A stretch of DNA of 64,000 nt from Acetomicrobium hydrogeniformans (GTDB lineage Bacteria; Synergistota; Synergistia; Synergistales; JAFGMB01). Every line of letters starts with the position of its first letter. Positions within the stretch are counted from its first letter, which is position 1. This document shows positions 6,507 to 16,355 of the stretch, one piece after another. The position numbers were made by a program, and so were the translations under genes. Below the pieces are notes generated by a model, which saw only the letters and a list, made by a program, of their open reading frames with translations, was not told the DNA's origin and did not search any database. The stretch spans positions 296,277-360,276 of the forward strand of contig JAENYO010000003.1 of NCBI GenBank assembly GCA_016841745.1. Reading direction: 5' to 3'.

Positions 6507-8720
6507 ATGAGAAGAACCTTACTTGCACTTGGCATTTTTGCGCTTTTTTTGAGTTTCTGTAGTTACGGTTATGCTGCTGACTTTCCTGTAACGGACGCGG
6601 CAGGGTTCCAGACAGCCCTTACCACTGCTGAGTCTAATGGTGAAAATGACACGATTACCCTGTCGGAAGGAACATACCAAACTGGAGGAGTCACCTTTAC
6701 TTACTCGGCAGGTTCGCCAGATGAAGGCAGCCTCACTATCACAGGAACTGGAGAGGTTATCCTGGATGCAGAGGGAACAGATCGAGTATTAGATATCTCT
6801 TCTTCCTATATGACAGATATCACACTCCAGAACCTCACCGTACAGAGCGGAGATATCGTCGGAAATGGCGCAGGAGCATACATATATGTGGATGCAGGTA
6901 ATATTAACGTAGTGGAATGCTCCTTCAAAGATAATTCAACTGATGGATCTTACTATGGAGGAGGACTTTATGCCTACATAAGTGAGAACGGTAGTATCGA
7001 TGTCACAAGCTGTGATTTCACTGGAAATTATGCATATTACTATGGCGGAGGCGTTTACGCATATATCTCGGAAACCGGCGACATTACACTTCAGGGTAAC
7101 ACTTTCACATTAAACTCTGCAGATCAATATGGAGGCGCAGCCTATGTAGAAGCATACGTGGGAGATATTGATATCATAGGTAACACCTTCACCAGTAACG
7201 ATGTTGCCACATATTCTGGTGGGGCATTATATATCTACCAGGACTACTCCGGCACAATCACACTGGACGACAACCTTTTTAATGGCAACACGGCTGCAAG
7301 TTATGGCGGTGCTCTTTACTTGAATCCTTGCTGTGGAAATGCAGTTAACTGCCTGAACAACAGCTTCGAAAACAACCATTCCGATTCAGACGGCGGTGCC
7401 TTTTACCTGGACGGTGATTACAATACCAACGCATACCTTTTCAACAATTCCTTCAGTGGCAATACATGTGGTTCAGACGGAGGAGGCGCCTTCTTAGAAA
7501 TGGAGTACGGAGACCTGCTTACCATGGTATCCAACGATTTCTACCAGAATATAGCTGATTCTTACGGTGGTGGGGCATATCTGTATGTATATGATGACGG
7601 AAGCTCATTTACTGTAGACAACTGCTCCTTCCGCGAAAACGAATCTTATTATGATGGTGGTGGATTGTGTTACACCGATGGCGACTATAGAGCTGCTGAA
7701 ACAATAACCCTGACTAATTCCCTTTTCCAGAACAACATATCCACCAATGGGGAAGGTGGCGGAGCATATCTTTATCTGGAGTACGGCGGTGCTCACTGTC
7801 TTGTGTCAGGAAATGAATTCTCCAGTAACGATTCATATGGAGACGGAGGAGGTCTGTATACATACGTATATGAGGGCAATCTTTACGTAGGTAACAACAC
7901 CTTCGACCAGAATGTTACCTCTGACGATGGAGGCGGAGCATATATCGAGTCTGAATATGGTGATCTTATGGTGGAAAACTGCTCCTTCACCAACAACTCA
8001 TGTGGATACAACGGTGGCGGAGTCTATGCTTACCCCTATTACGGTGATTTCATCTTCAGAAACAACCTCATAACAGGGAACACATCTGCCTACGACGGAG
8101 GCGGAGCATATCTCTATCCGGAATATGTAAGATACGCTGATATAGTGAACAATACCATCACTGGAAATACCGTCTCTGACGAAGGATATTGCGGAGGAGG
8201 CATCTACGTCTACTGCGGTGATGATAATACCGTTTACTCTCTTTACAACAATATTATCTGGAACAACAGTGCATCCGACGGCAATGACATTTATCTCTAC
8301 GACAGCTCCTACCTGAACTACTTCTACGTCTACGACAACGACTTCTCAGTTCTGTCCACAGACTTTTCAGGAGGAGACAGCTACCTCTATGAATCTTCCA
8401 ATATGGACGTTGATCCAATGTTCGTTTCCGCTTCTGATTTCCATCTCCAGGCAGACTCTCCTGTAATAGATGAAGGAGACTCCCTTGCACCATCCCTTCC
8501 TGAAATAGACCTGGATGCTAACGCCAGGGTGTATGGAAACAGCGTGGACATGGGAGCCTATGAGTACGGATCTGGCCCAATAGGAGACGATGATGATGAC
8601 GATGACGATGATATAACTACTTCGACTTCCAGCAGTGGCGGCGGATGTAATACCGGAGCCTTTGTACCTTCATTACTTCTGCTTCTCGCACCGCTGTTCA
8701 TACTCGCCAGAAAAAGGTAG
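6507..8720 (+). CDS. Large secreted beta-helix repeat protein with Synerg-CTERM anchor
   Basis: This 737-residue protein starts at ATG 6507 behind GGGAGGAA. Residues 1-23 are a signal peptide (LLALGIFALFLSFCSYGYA). The body, roughly residues 60-650, is a series of about 25-40-residue repeats built on N-x-F/S-x-x-N followed by YGGGAY/DGGGAY, the pattern of right-handed parallel beta-helix (polymorphic outer-membrane or pectate-lyase-like) proteins. It ends with a run of about nine Asp (GDDDDDDDDD), a Ser/Thr linker, the sorting motif SGGGCNTG, a hydrophobic helix and the basic tail ARKR. That C-terminus is the Synerg-CTERM signal, taken to direct anchoring at the surface. It is probably an adhesin or surface-layer-like protein. 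The Asp run could bind divalent cations. No catalytic residues are recognisable. Confidence 0.85.
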   Translation: MRRTLLALGIFALFLSFCSYGYAADFPVTDAAGFQTALTTAESNGENDTITLSEGTYQTGGVTFTYSAGSPDEGSLTITGTGEVILDAEGTDRVLDISSSYMTDITLQNLTVQSGDIVGNGAGAYIYVDAGNINVVECSFKDNSTDGSYYGGGLYAYISENGSIDVTSCDFTGNYAYYYGGGVYAYISETGDITLQGNTFTLNSADQYGGAAYVEAYVGDIDIIGNTFTSNDVATYSGGALYIYQDYSGTITLDDNLFNGNTAASYGGALYLNPCCGNAVNCLNNSFENNHSDSDGGAFYLDGDYNTNAYLFNNSFSGNTCGSDGGGAFLEMEYGDLLTMVSNDFYQNIADSYGGGAYLYVYDDGSSFTVDNCSFRENESYYDGGGLCYTDGDYRAAETITLTNSLFQNNISTNGEGGGAYLYLEYGGAHCLVSGNEFSSNDSYGDGGGLYTYVYEGNLYVGNNTFDQNVTSDDGGGAYIESEYGDLMVENCSFTNNSCGYNGGGVYAYPYYGDFIFRNNLITGNTSAYDGGGAYLYPEYVRYADIVNNTITGNTVSDEGYCGGGIYVYCGDDNTVYSLYNNIIWNNSASDGNDIYLYDSSYLNYFYVYDNDFSVLSTDFSGGDSYLYESSNMDVDPMFVSASDFHLQADSPVIDEGDSLAPSLPEIDLDANARVYGNSVDMGAYEYGSGPIGDDDDDDDDDITTSTSSSGGGCNTGAFVPSLLLLLAPLFILARKR

Positions 8721-8751
8721 ATAGATCTTTTTAGAAATACGGATAAAGCAG

Positions 8752-8784
8752 AAGAAGGGGCCCTCGGGCCCCTTCTTATCTTTC
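8752..8784 (+). terminator. Terminator after the beta-helix gene
   Basis: AAGAAGGGGCCC (8752-8763) is complementary to GGGCCCCTTCTT (8766-8777) and is followed by ATCTTT. The stem is very strong although the T tract is poor. Confidence 0.75.
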
Positions 8785-8806
8785 AGTGAAACTTAAACAT
8801 GACAGG

Positions 8807-8970
8807 TCATCTTTTTCCGGCCAGCATTTTTTCGGCTCCCTTGTCTCTTTTGGCAACTGCCTTTTCCAACCATCATCCTGCCATGTTAAGGTTCTCCTGA
8901 ACTCCGTCTCCTCTTGCGTACATCAGTCCCAGGTAGAGTACATGGCCCTCGCGTCATTTTAGAAGGCAGC
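8807..8970 (-). pseudogene. Remnant of a Sel1-repeat protein
   Basis: On the minus strand the bases read YLGLMYARGDGVQENLNMAG, then a stop, then WLEKAVAKRDKGAEKMLAGKR and a second stop (TGA at 8807-8809). That matches one Sel1-like repeat (Y-LG-MYA-G-GV-x-A-WLEKA-G-AEK). The internal TGA sits where Sel1 repeats usually have Trp or Lys, so TGG to TGA is the simplest explanation. No start, ribosome site or upstream repeats remain. It appears to be the last repeat of a decayed gene next to nifU. Confidence 0.5.
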
Positions 8971-9000
8971 CATGAGGAAGGGCCATTTAGATCGGGCTTG

Positions 9001-9966
9001 TTATACAGGCGTAACCTTGATCCTCTCCGAGAGTTTTTCCCGAAGTGAATTTTCTATTTTCTGCAGGGTAAAGGTCTGACTGCTTGGGCATCCCTTGCAT
9101 GCACCGCTGTAGCTGATAAATATCTCAGTATGGTCAGGGTGTTCCTTCATGTCTACCACTTCGAGGTTTCCTCCGTCAAGGAGCAGTATCGGTCTTACTT
9201 CTTTGTCTATGACTGCTTCAACGGCCCTATGTTTCTGTATGAGAGTCATCTGGGCGAAATCTGATACAGCAGCGTGTCCGGATACGGATTCCATTTCCAT
9301 TTCATGACGTACTTCACGAAGGATGTTTTCGAGATAATACTTTCTGGGTTCATGTCCCCCTGGTCTTATACAGGATTTACAGAAGGCTCCCGCCTTGGTG
9401 TAGTGAATGACGTCCTCTACCGTTTGCAGGTCGTTAAGCCTGATCACATCTCTTATGGTCTTGAGAGAAACCCTGGCACACTGGCAGACGATCTCTTCTC
9501 CTTCAAGGCTTTCCATGTCCACATCCTTGTAGAGAGATGCCGCTTTTTTCAGTACATCATAGGCCATTACACTGCAGTGCATTTTCTGGGGTGGTATGGC
9601 AGGAGTATCTTCGGAGTCCCTCAGTCCTCGCTCCACGTCCAGGTTTGTTATTTTAAGCACTTGATCAACTGTTTTTCCGATACACATCTCAGCCATAACG
9701 TCACTTGAAGCAATGGCGGTTCCGCAACCGAAGGTCTTGAACCTGGCCTTCAATATTTTGTCTGTTTCAGGTTCTACCACCCAGTAGAGGCGCACCGCAT
9801 CACCACAGGCCTCGGCTCCCCAGTCTGCAATTATGAGCTTGCCTCCAAGTTTTTCAGCTTCTTCTTCTGTTATATCTCCCATAAATGCAGGATTTACCAT
9901 TCTCTGGGTAACCTTGTCCGAGTACTGTTCCCAGAGGGAACCTCCTATGAGATCTTTTTTTGCCAT
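9001..9966 (-). CDS. nifU: NifU-type Fe-S cluster scaffold protein
   Basis: The 321-residue protein has the full three-part NifU layout. An IscU-like domain with its three cluster Cys (EACGDAV, FGCGTA, MHCSVM) spans roughly residues 15-140. A central [2Fe-2S] BFD-like segment (VCQCARVS through CKSCIRPGG) lies near 165-205. A C-terminal Nfu domain with CKGCPSS lies near 295. ATG 9966 was preferred to the upstream GTG because AGGGTGAT sits just before it. It assembles Fe-S clusters with sulfur from the NifS encoded 43 bases upstream in the same operon. A NifUS-type system without nitrogenase genes nearby probably serves general Fe-S assembly, as in several anaerobes; that role is inference. Confidence 0.93.
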   Translation of the reverse strand: MAKKDLIGGSLWEQYSDKVTQRMVNPAFMGDITEEEAEKLGGKLIIADWGAEACGDAVRLYWVVEPETDKILKARFKTFGCGTAIASSDVMAEMCIGKTVDQVLKITNLDVERGLRDSEDTPAIPPQKMHCSVMAYDVLKKAASLYKDVDMESLEGEEIVCQCARVSLKTIRDVIRLNDLQTVEDVIHYTKAGAFCKSCIRPGGHEPRKYYLENILREVRHEMEMESVSGHAAVSDFAQMTLIQKHRAVEAVIDKEVRPILLLDGGNLEVVDMKEHPDHTEIFISYSGACKGCPSSQTFTLQKIENSLREKLSERIKVTPV

Positions 9967-10009
9967 ATGGATCACCCTCTTTCAAAGTATCTGTTCCCGA
10001 AGAAGTCCA

Positions 10010-11191
<1,182 letters not shown>

Positions 11192-11351
11192 TTATCTGTG
11201 TATTGCTGTCTAATTTTACTACACTAAGCTGAATTATGAGAAGAGTTTATGAATTAAAGGTAAAATTGAAATTGCAAAGCTCTATTCAACAGTTTAAACT
11301 AATGATATAAAATAGGATTCCAGCTGATTCTGTTTTGCAGGAGGAGCTGCC

Positions 11352-11702
11352 ATGAATGTAATTTTCATAGTGCGAATAATGCTTCTGTCCGTTGTTGCCA
11401 TAGGCCTTGCAGGTGTTCTGTTTAAAAGAAACCTGATCATGAAAGTGATAGCCATGGATATCATGAATACCGGTGTGATAAGCCTGTTTGTCCTATCTGC
11501 CTGGCAGAGTTCCAGGGCTCCTGTTATACGGGATCCGTCTTCAGTGATCTCGACTGCGGATCCTGTACCCCAGGCAGTTATCCTGACCGCGATAGTAATT
11601 GGATTTTCTATCCTGTCCCTTATCGTAGTTTATGTCATGGACCTGTCCAGGTATTTCCATACTCTGGATACGGAGAGAATCCAGGAAAAATGGAAAAGAT
11701 AA
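11352..11702 (+). CDS. mrpC: Mrp antiporter subunit C (NuoK-like)
   Basis: First gene of a seven-gene operon with overlapping starts and stops. The 116-residue protein has three membrane helices in the NuoK pattern: residues 4-22, 27-50 (KVIAMDIMNTGVISLFVLSA) and 72-95 (AVILTAIVIGFSILSLIVVYVM). The motif ADPVPQAVILTAIVIG is a MrpC signature. It starts at ATG 11352 behind GCAGGAGGAGCTG. Mrp complexes exchange Na+ (or K+) for H+ across the inner membrane. Confidence 0.92.
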   Translation: MNVIFIVRIMLLSVVAIGLAGVLFKRNLIMKVIAMDIMNTGVISLFVLSAWQSSRAPVIRDPSSVISTADPVPQAVILTAIVIGFSILSLIVVYVMDLSRYFHTLDTERIQEKWKR

Positions 11703-13147
11703 TGTTACAGCCTGGTGGTATGGGATTATTATCTGTCTTTCTCCTGGTAATGCTACCCTTTCTTACGGGCATCATCCTTTTTTCCAGGCCCAGGTCTGGT
11801 AGGTCGGTGCTGCCCTTTGTTTATCTATCAAGCTCTATCCTGGCAGCTCTAATGCTTCTTTCAGGGCAGACTTTCAGCATCTCCCTGGAAGGTTCTTTTG
11901 GGGTGGAACTGCTTATGGATCAGGTTGCATGGACTTTTGTCCTGATGAACGGACTGGTTTTTCTTGGTGTGACCCTTTCGCTTGAAAATGACTCATTACC
12001 TGGCATTGCCTTTCCCCTGATGGCACTGTTGCATGGAACGGCCAACGCAGTATTTATGAGTTACGATCTTTTTAACGTTTTTGTCTGTATCGAGCTTTCG
12101 GGCATTCTTGCCTTTCTTCTGATCAGGCTGGGAAATAAACCCAGGCAGGTATGGTCTGCGGTACAATATCTTATTGCCGGAAATGTGGGAATGATCCTTT
12201 ACCTGTTAGGATGTCTTTATGCCTATACCTGGAGCGGGTCCTTTTCCATGGATACCCTGAAAGAACTTCCAAAACTACCTGTATATCTGCTTATTACGGG
12301 CCTTTCCGTAAAAGGAGGGGTATTCCTGATGGGTTTATGGCTTCCCGAGGCTCATGGAGAGGCGGAAAGTGCTGTATCCGCTCTACTGTCAGGGGTAATC
12401 GTCAAAACTGGTATTGCGCCTCTGCTGCGTATAGCATCTCTGTCTTCCTCTGCTTTGGATGTGGTATCGGTTCTGGCTGTCCTGACTGCCCTTTTTGGTG
12501 TGTTCTATGCTGTTTTTGAAAGGGATATCAAAAAAATGCTTGCCTATCATACTATTTCTCAAACGGGATTCATGCTTGCCCTTCCCGGGATCGGCCATCT
12601 CTATGCTCTTGCCCACGGTCTTTTCAAAGGATGGCTCTTCCTGTCTGCCGGAAAACTGGATTCCAGGGACCTGAAAGAACTTAAAAAAAGAGGTATCAGT
12701 CTTACATTATGGATACCCATCTTTTTAGGAGCCCTTGCCATATCAGGGATTCCGGGTCTTGGTGGTTTCGGGGGTAAGGCAATGATCTTCAATGGTCTCA
12801 GGGAATGGCAGATACCCTTTATGTATATTGCTGCCCTTGGAACCTGTTTATCCTTTGCCAAGCTGATATTTATACCTGTAATTCCAGGTGGACAGCTCAG
12901 GAAGGTATTAAGCACCCATAATGTATTTTTCCTGGTTTCCCTTGTAGCACTGGAGATAATGACTGGTTATTTCAGATGGAGTTCCGCTGTGAAATCCCTG
13001 TTATTGGTAGTGTCAGGCTGGGCTGTCTATCAATTATTGATGAGAGGCAGCTACAGGATCCTTCCAAAGTGGTCAGAGGACATAGACCATATTATTGGCC
13101 TTACTTTCCTTACCATACTGGGTATGATCGGAGTTTTCGGATTATGA
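11690..13147 (+). CDS. mrpD: Mrp antiporter subunit D (NuoM/NuoN-like)
   Basis: The 485-residue protein has about 14 membrane helices and the proton-pumping antiporter fold. Visible hallmarks are SYDLFNVFVCIELSG (Glu of the TM5 region, about 133), SVKGGVFLMGLWLPEAHGEAESAVSALLSG (205-235, with the conserved Lys and the H-x-A loop) and DIKKMLAYHTISQTG (about 281). The start is ATG 11690, overlapping mrpC by 13 bases; ATG 11702, overlapping the mrpC stop, is equally possible. It is the only large NuoL/M/N-like subunit in this operon. Confidence 0.93.
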   Translation: MEKIMLQPGGMGLLSVFLLVMLPFLTGIILFSRPRSGRSVLPFVYLSSSILAALMLLSGQTFSISLEGSFGVELLMDQVAWTFVLMNGLVFLGVTLSLENDSLPGIAFPLMALLHGTANAVFMSYDLFNVFVCIELSGILAFLLIRLGNKPRQVWSAVQYLIAGNVGMILYLLGCLYAYTWSGSFSMDTLKELPKLPVYLLITGLSVKGGVFLMGLWLPEAHGEAESAVSALLSGVIVKTGIAPLLRIASLSSSALDVVSVLAVLTALFGVFYAVFERDIKKMLAYHTISQTGFMLALPGIGHLYALAHGLFKGWLFLSAGKLDSRDLKELKKRGISLTLWIPIFLGALAISGIPGLGGFGGKAMIFNGLREWQIPFMYIAALGTCLSFAKLIFIPVIPGGQLRKVLSTHNVFFLVSLVALEIMTGYFRWSSAVKSLLLVVSGWAVYQLLMRGSYRILPKWSEDIDHIIGLTFLTILGMIGVFGL

Positions 13148-13521
13148 CACCCCTTGTAATAGCTGCCATATTTCTATGGATAGCACTTACGGGGTCTTCG
13201 GATATCTCTCTTCTGCTCCTGGGGGTGGGAATAAGCATCTCCCTGGACTGGGTCTTTTCATTTTCTCTCCCATGGAAAAAAGCTTTTATCTTTGTTTACC
13301 AGATTATCAATGCCCTTGCAAAAGCGTACAGGGAGGCCTTCAATCTCATGTTGTCACGACGATACAGGAGAGGATATCTCACGGAGATGATCTCCGAGGC
13401 ATCCCCCTGGAAGATTTTTACAAAGGTCTTTCTGGTTACTCTTACTCCAAAAACCGTGGCCGTACACGTCGATCATCTTAACGAAATGCTGATTCATCGT
13501 TTTGAGGAGGACGAAAAATGA
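13144..13521 (+). CDS. mrpE: Mrp antiporter subunit E
   Basis: The 125-residue protein begins at ATG 13144, which overlaps the mrpD stop as ATGA; in-frame sequence further upstream belongs to mrpD in another frame. Two hydrophobic segments (TPLVIAAIFLWIALTG and SLLLLGVGISISLDWVFSF) are followed by the MrpE core with IINALAKAYREAFNLML and FLVTLTPKTVAVHVDHLNEMLIHRF (the TPGT-like turn reads TPKT here). It is an accessory membrane subunit of the complex. Confidence 0.88.
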   Translation: MTPLVIAAIFLWIALTGSSDISLLLLGVGISISLDWVFSFSLPWKKAFIFVYQIINALAKAYREAFNLMLSRRYRRGYLTEMISEASPWKIFTKVFLVTLTPKTVAVHVDHLNEMLIHRFEEDEK

Positions 13522-13772
13522 TCTTTTCTGTATCCATGGTAGTCCTTGCTCTTATGTTCTTTTCTGCCTGGGTTTATTCAGTTTCGGAAGGTTCATGGAT
13601 GAAGATCATGGCCTTTTCCTCTATTTCAATAAAGGGGGCCCTGTTCACCCTGTTGTGGGCCAATTTCACGGAGAATCCGAGCATTACTGTTGTGGCCCTT
13701 GCTACCCTGATCCTTGGAGATCTTGGCGTGATGGTCCTGGCTATTGTCCTTGAGAGGAGGACTCCCTTATGA
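13518..13772 (+). CDS. mrpF: Mrp antiporter subunit F
   Basis: The 84-residue protein has three helices. It overlaps mrpE by four bases at its start and mrpG by four at its end. The core ISIKGALFTLLWANFTENPS and the third helix TVVALATLILGDLGVMVLAIVLERR fit MrpF. A small subunit bound beside MrpE and MrpG. Confidence 0.88.
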   Translation: MIFSVSMVVLALMFFSAWVYSVSEGSWMKIMAFSSISIKGALFTLLWANFTENPSITVVALATLILGDLGVMVLAIVLERRTPL

Positions 13773-14047
13773 TAATTCTTAGCAGCATCCTTACTGGTGT
13801 CGGATGTCTTCTTATGATATGGGGGACCTTGTACATCCTGAAGCCCCTTCCGCTGATCGTAAAGCTTCATACCCTTGGGGTATCCGATACCCTCGGGGCC
13901 ATGCTTGTTGTGGCCGGATTGATAGTAAGGTTCCCCTCGAGGATAATTTCCCTGGGGATAGCCTTTTTAGCCCTCCTTTTCTGGGGACCCCTTGTAACCT
14001 ATCTTCTTGCAAGAGGGGTTAGCAGAGAGGCGGAGTGGAGGAAATAG
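13769..14047 (+). CDS. mrpG: Mrp antiporter subunit G
   Basis: The 92-residue, three-helix protein carries the MrpG signature KLHTLGVSDTLGAMLVVAGL (residues 31-50; usually RLHA-SKA-TLG). It starts at ATG 13769 overlapping the mrpF stop, and its 3' end contains the ribosome site (GGAGG) for the next gene. Confidence 0.9.
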   Translation: MIILSSILTGVGCLLMIWGTLYILKPLPLIVKLHTLGVSDTLGAMLVVAGLIVRFPSRIISLGIAFLALLFWGPLVTYLLARGVSREAEWRK

Positions 14048-14049
14048 AT

Positions 14050-14766
14050 ATGTCCCCTTCTGATCTTATGATTATCGGTGCAGTGCTGCTTATACCTTTC
14101 CTGGCCCTGTTGACCCTGAGGGAGGAACACATCCTTCATGCCATAATAGGCAGAGGAATGCTGGGGATAGCTGCAGCAATAGCCTATGCCCTGATGGGAG
14201 CTCCTGATGTGGCAGTTACTGAGGCCCTTATGGGAGTCCTTTTGGTGACCCTCCTTTATGTGGTGGTATTTACCTCGACTGGAGAGTTCAGGGTTGGATA
14301 CGTTGAGCTTCCACCCCTGGTTCAGTATGATAAGGAAAAACTTGAAGGCTACATGGTAGAACTCCTTGAAGATTTCGGGCGTTCTGCCCAAATACAGCCA
14401 AGGTTCATACCCTTTGAAAGCCGGGATGCCCTTCTCGATGCACTAAAGGAAGGACTGGTGGATATGGCTGTCGGTCCCTTCGTGCAGCCCTTTGACAGCG
14501 GAAAGGGACATCTCACCCTTCCCCTGGTTGAAACAAAGGTTTTTAAAACAGGGGAAGGAGAATGGCTGGATGTCCTGAGTGCAAGATACAGGCATGGATC
14601 TGAAGGACTCGAGCAGAGTTCTGCGCAAGTTTATAAGGCTTTCTACTCTGTTCTTGTTTCGGAGGATGCCCATGATCTCAGGGAGATGTTGTCCAGGTTC
14701 ATAGAGGATGAAGAAAAAGCCGAGATCTTGTTTCTGAGAGGAAAATACCTGGGAGAAAGATTATGA
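14050..14766 (+). CDS. Mrp B-type subunit (DUF4040) fused to a solute-binding-protein-like domain
   Basis: The 238-residue protein starts at ATG 14050, placed by GGAGG at 14038-14042. Residues 1-80 contain three helices and the DUF4040 motif ALMGAPDVAVTEALMGV, equal to the small domain found at the C-terminal part of MrpA. From about residue 90 it becomes soluble: LPPLVQYDKEKLEGYMVELL, then RFIPFESRDALLDALKEGLVDMAVGPF. This resembles family 3 extracellular solute-binding proteins (PPF-x-G-x-D-L, then L-x-G-x-D). The fused domain should project from the membrane and could sense an ion or ligand; that is inference. No separate NuoL-like MrpA gene is present. Confidence 0.78.
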   Translation: MSPSDLMIIGAVLLIPFLALLTLREEHILHAIIGRGMLGIAAAIAYALMGAPDVAVTEALMGVLLVTLLYVVVFTSTGEFRVGYVELPPLVQYDKEKLEGYMVELLEDFGRSAQIQPRFIPFESRDALLDALKEGLVDMAVGPFVQPFDSGKGHLTLPLVETKVFKTGEGEWLDVLSARYRHGSEGLEQSSAQVYKAFYSVLVSEDAHDLREMLSRFIEDEEKAEILFLRGKYLGERL

Positions 14767-15431
14767 GACATATGAAAAAGGTCTACTTTACTGCTGCCAT
14801 ACTTATTTTCCTCCTTCTTGCCCTGGTTCAGTGGGGAAGTCTGGACAGAAGGTTTATTGCATACCAGCTTGTTTCCGAGGGGGGTATTCCGAATACTGTT
14901 TCGGTCATTTATCTAAGAAACAGACTATACGACACTCTTTTTGAAGTTATGGTTTTCTCTGTATCCATAACAGGTGCTCTGTATTTTCTTGATAATCGGA
15001 ATAAATACAAACTGGATAGATCTCTCCATCTGGATCCTGCTACGGCTATAATGTTTAAAGGAGCAGGGTTTCTCTCCTTTCTTTTCGGCTGTGCCCTTGC
15101 TCTTGCAGGACATCTGTCTCCAGGGGGTGGTTTTGCTGCAGGAGTGGCACTGGGAACATCCATGGTGATCCAGACTTTGGTAAATGATAATAACAGGCTG
15201 AACCTTTACCTTTCGGGAGAAATACCGGAAAAAATGGAGAAGAGAGTCTGGGTTTTAACACTTTGCATTGCCATGGTTTCATTTTCCGGCATTGTATCCG
15301 GGGGGGGATCCTGGGGTTCCTTTTTCAGCGGTGACTGGGTGCCTGTCTTCAATATTCTTATTGCCATAAAAGTGGGTCTGGGAACCTGGGCACTGTCTCT
15401 TGGTTTTCTGGATCACCGCTGGATCTTCTGA
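14763..15431 (+). CDS. mrpB: Mrp antiporter subunit B (MnhB)
   Basis: The last gene of the operon encodes 222 residues. A first helix (VYFTAAILIFLLLALVQW) is followed by an extracytoplasmic segment with VSVIYLRNRLYDTLFEVMVFSV, typical of MrpB and the MrpA C-terminus. The MnhB signature GHLSPGGGFAAGVALGTSM lies near residue 118, and further helices run to the end. The gene overlaps its predecessor by four bases. Order C-D-E-F-G-B-B differs from the common A-to-G order and resembles the arrangement recalled from Thermotoga-like anaerobes. Confidence 0.88.
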   Translation: MRHMKKVYFTAAILIFLLLALVQWGSLDRRFIAYQLVSEGGIPNTVSVIYLRNRLYDTLFEVMVFSVSITGALYFLDNRNKYKLDRSLHLDPATAIMFKGAGFLSFLFGCALALAGHLSPGGGFAAGVALGTSMVIQTLVNDNNRLNLYLSGEIPEKMEKRVWVLTLCIAMVSFSGIVSGGGSWGSFFSGDWVPVFNILIAIKVGLGTWALSLGFLDHRWIF

Positions 15432-15539
15432 TAAAAACCCGGTCAATTAACCTTCAGGGAAACTTTAATTTATGGTATATCATAAATTCAAATCCCAACT
15501 GGTCTGGAACAGGTTGTCCTTAAGGAGCAGGAGGAGGAA

Positions 15540-16328
15540 ATGATGAAAATATCGGTTATTCAGATGGATATTCACCTTGGAGATCCTGACACAAATTACC
15601 TTTCAGCCGGGAGGCTGATAACTCAGGCGGCGGAAAGCGATCCGGATGTGATCATCCTTCCGGAAATGTGGAACACGGGTTATTCTCTGGAAAACATAAG
15701 GGATGTTGCTGATCTGGGTGGAGTAAGGACTGAAAGAGAAATAGGAAGTCTTGCCCAAAAATATGGTATTAACATAGTGGCCGGATCCGTAAGCAATATT
15801 TCAGGAGATAAGATCCACAATACACTTCTCGTCTTTGATAGAAATGGCCAAAGGGTTGCTGAATACAACAAGATCCATCTTTTCAGATTAATGGATGAAC
15901 ATAAATACCTGGATGGAGGAAATTCCCTGTCTGTTTTTAAACTGGATGGTCATCTCTGTGGCGGGATCATATGTTATGACCTCCGATTCCCTGAATTGAT
16001 AAGATCCCTTGCACTGAAGGGAATTGAGATTCTCTTTGTTCCAGCCCAATGGCCCTACCCCAGGCTCGAACACTGGAGGGTCCTTTCAACGGCCAGGGCC
16101 ATTGAAAACCAGATATTCGTTACTGCCTGCAACAGGGTGGGATCTGTTGGAAATAACAGGTTTTTCGGGTACAGCCGGATCGTTGATCCCTGGGGAAATA
16201 TTGCTGGGGAGCTTATCCATGAAAAGGAAGATATCCTCTCTGTGGAAGTAGATCTTTCTGAAGTGGCGAAAGTCAGAGAAGCCATACCTGTCTTTGGTGA
16301 CAGAAAACCTGAATTCTACAGCCTTTAA
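15540..16328 (+). CDS. Carbon-nitrogen hydrolase (nitrilase superfamily, Nit2/omega-amidase-like)
   Basis: The 262-residue enzyme shows the complete Glu-Lys-Cys triad: Glu in ILPEMWNTGY (about residue 41), Lys in AEYNKIHLF (about 112) and Cys in CGGIICYDLRFPEL (about 146). The following segment ILFVPAQWPYPRLEHWRVL is typical of omega-amidase and deaminated-glutathione amidase relatives. It starts at ATG 15540 or 15543 behind AGGAGGAGG. It should hydrolyse an amide such as an alpha-keto amide or N-carbamoyl group, releasing ammonia. The next gene, a DUF1445 protein, follows after 27 bases and is probably in the same operon. The exact substrate cannot be read from the sequence. Confidence 0.85.
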   Translation: MMKISVIQMDIHLGDPDTNYLSAGRLITQAAESDPDVIILPEMWNTGYSLENIRDVADLGGVRTEREIGSLAQKYGINIVAGSVSNISGDKIHNTLLVFDRNGQRVAEYNKIHLFRLMDEHKYLDGGNSLSVFKLDGHLCGGIICYDLRFPELIRSLALKGIEILFVPAQWPYPRLEHWRVLSTARAIENQIFVTACNRVGSVGNNRFFGYSRIVDPWGNIAGELIHEKEDILSVEVDLSEVAKVREAIPVFGDRKPEFYSL

Positions 16329-16355
16329 GAGGACTGTTATTCTGGAGGTGTATCA

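Noticed and set aside
8807..8970. The in-frame TGA in the Sel1 remnant as a third selenocysteine
   Set aside because: There is no start codon or hairpin, a second stop follows, and the position is normally Trp or Lys. Decay is simpler.
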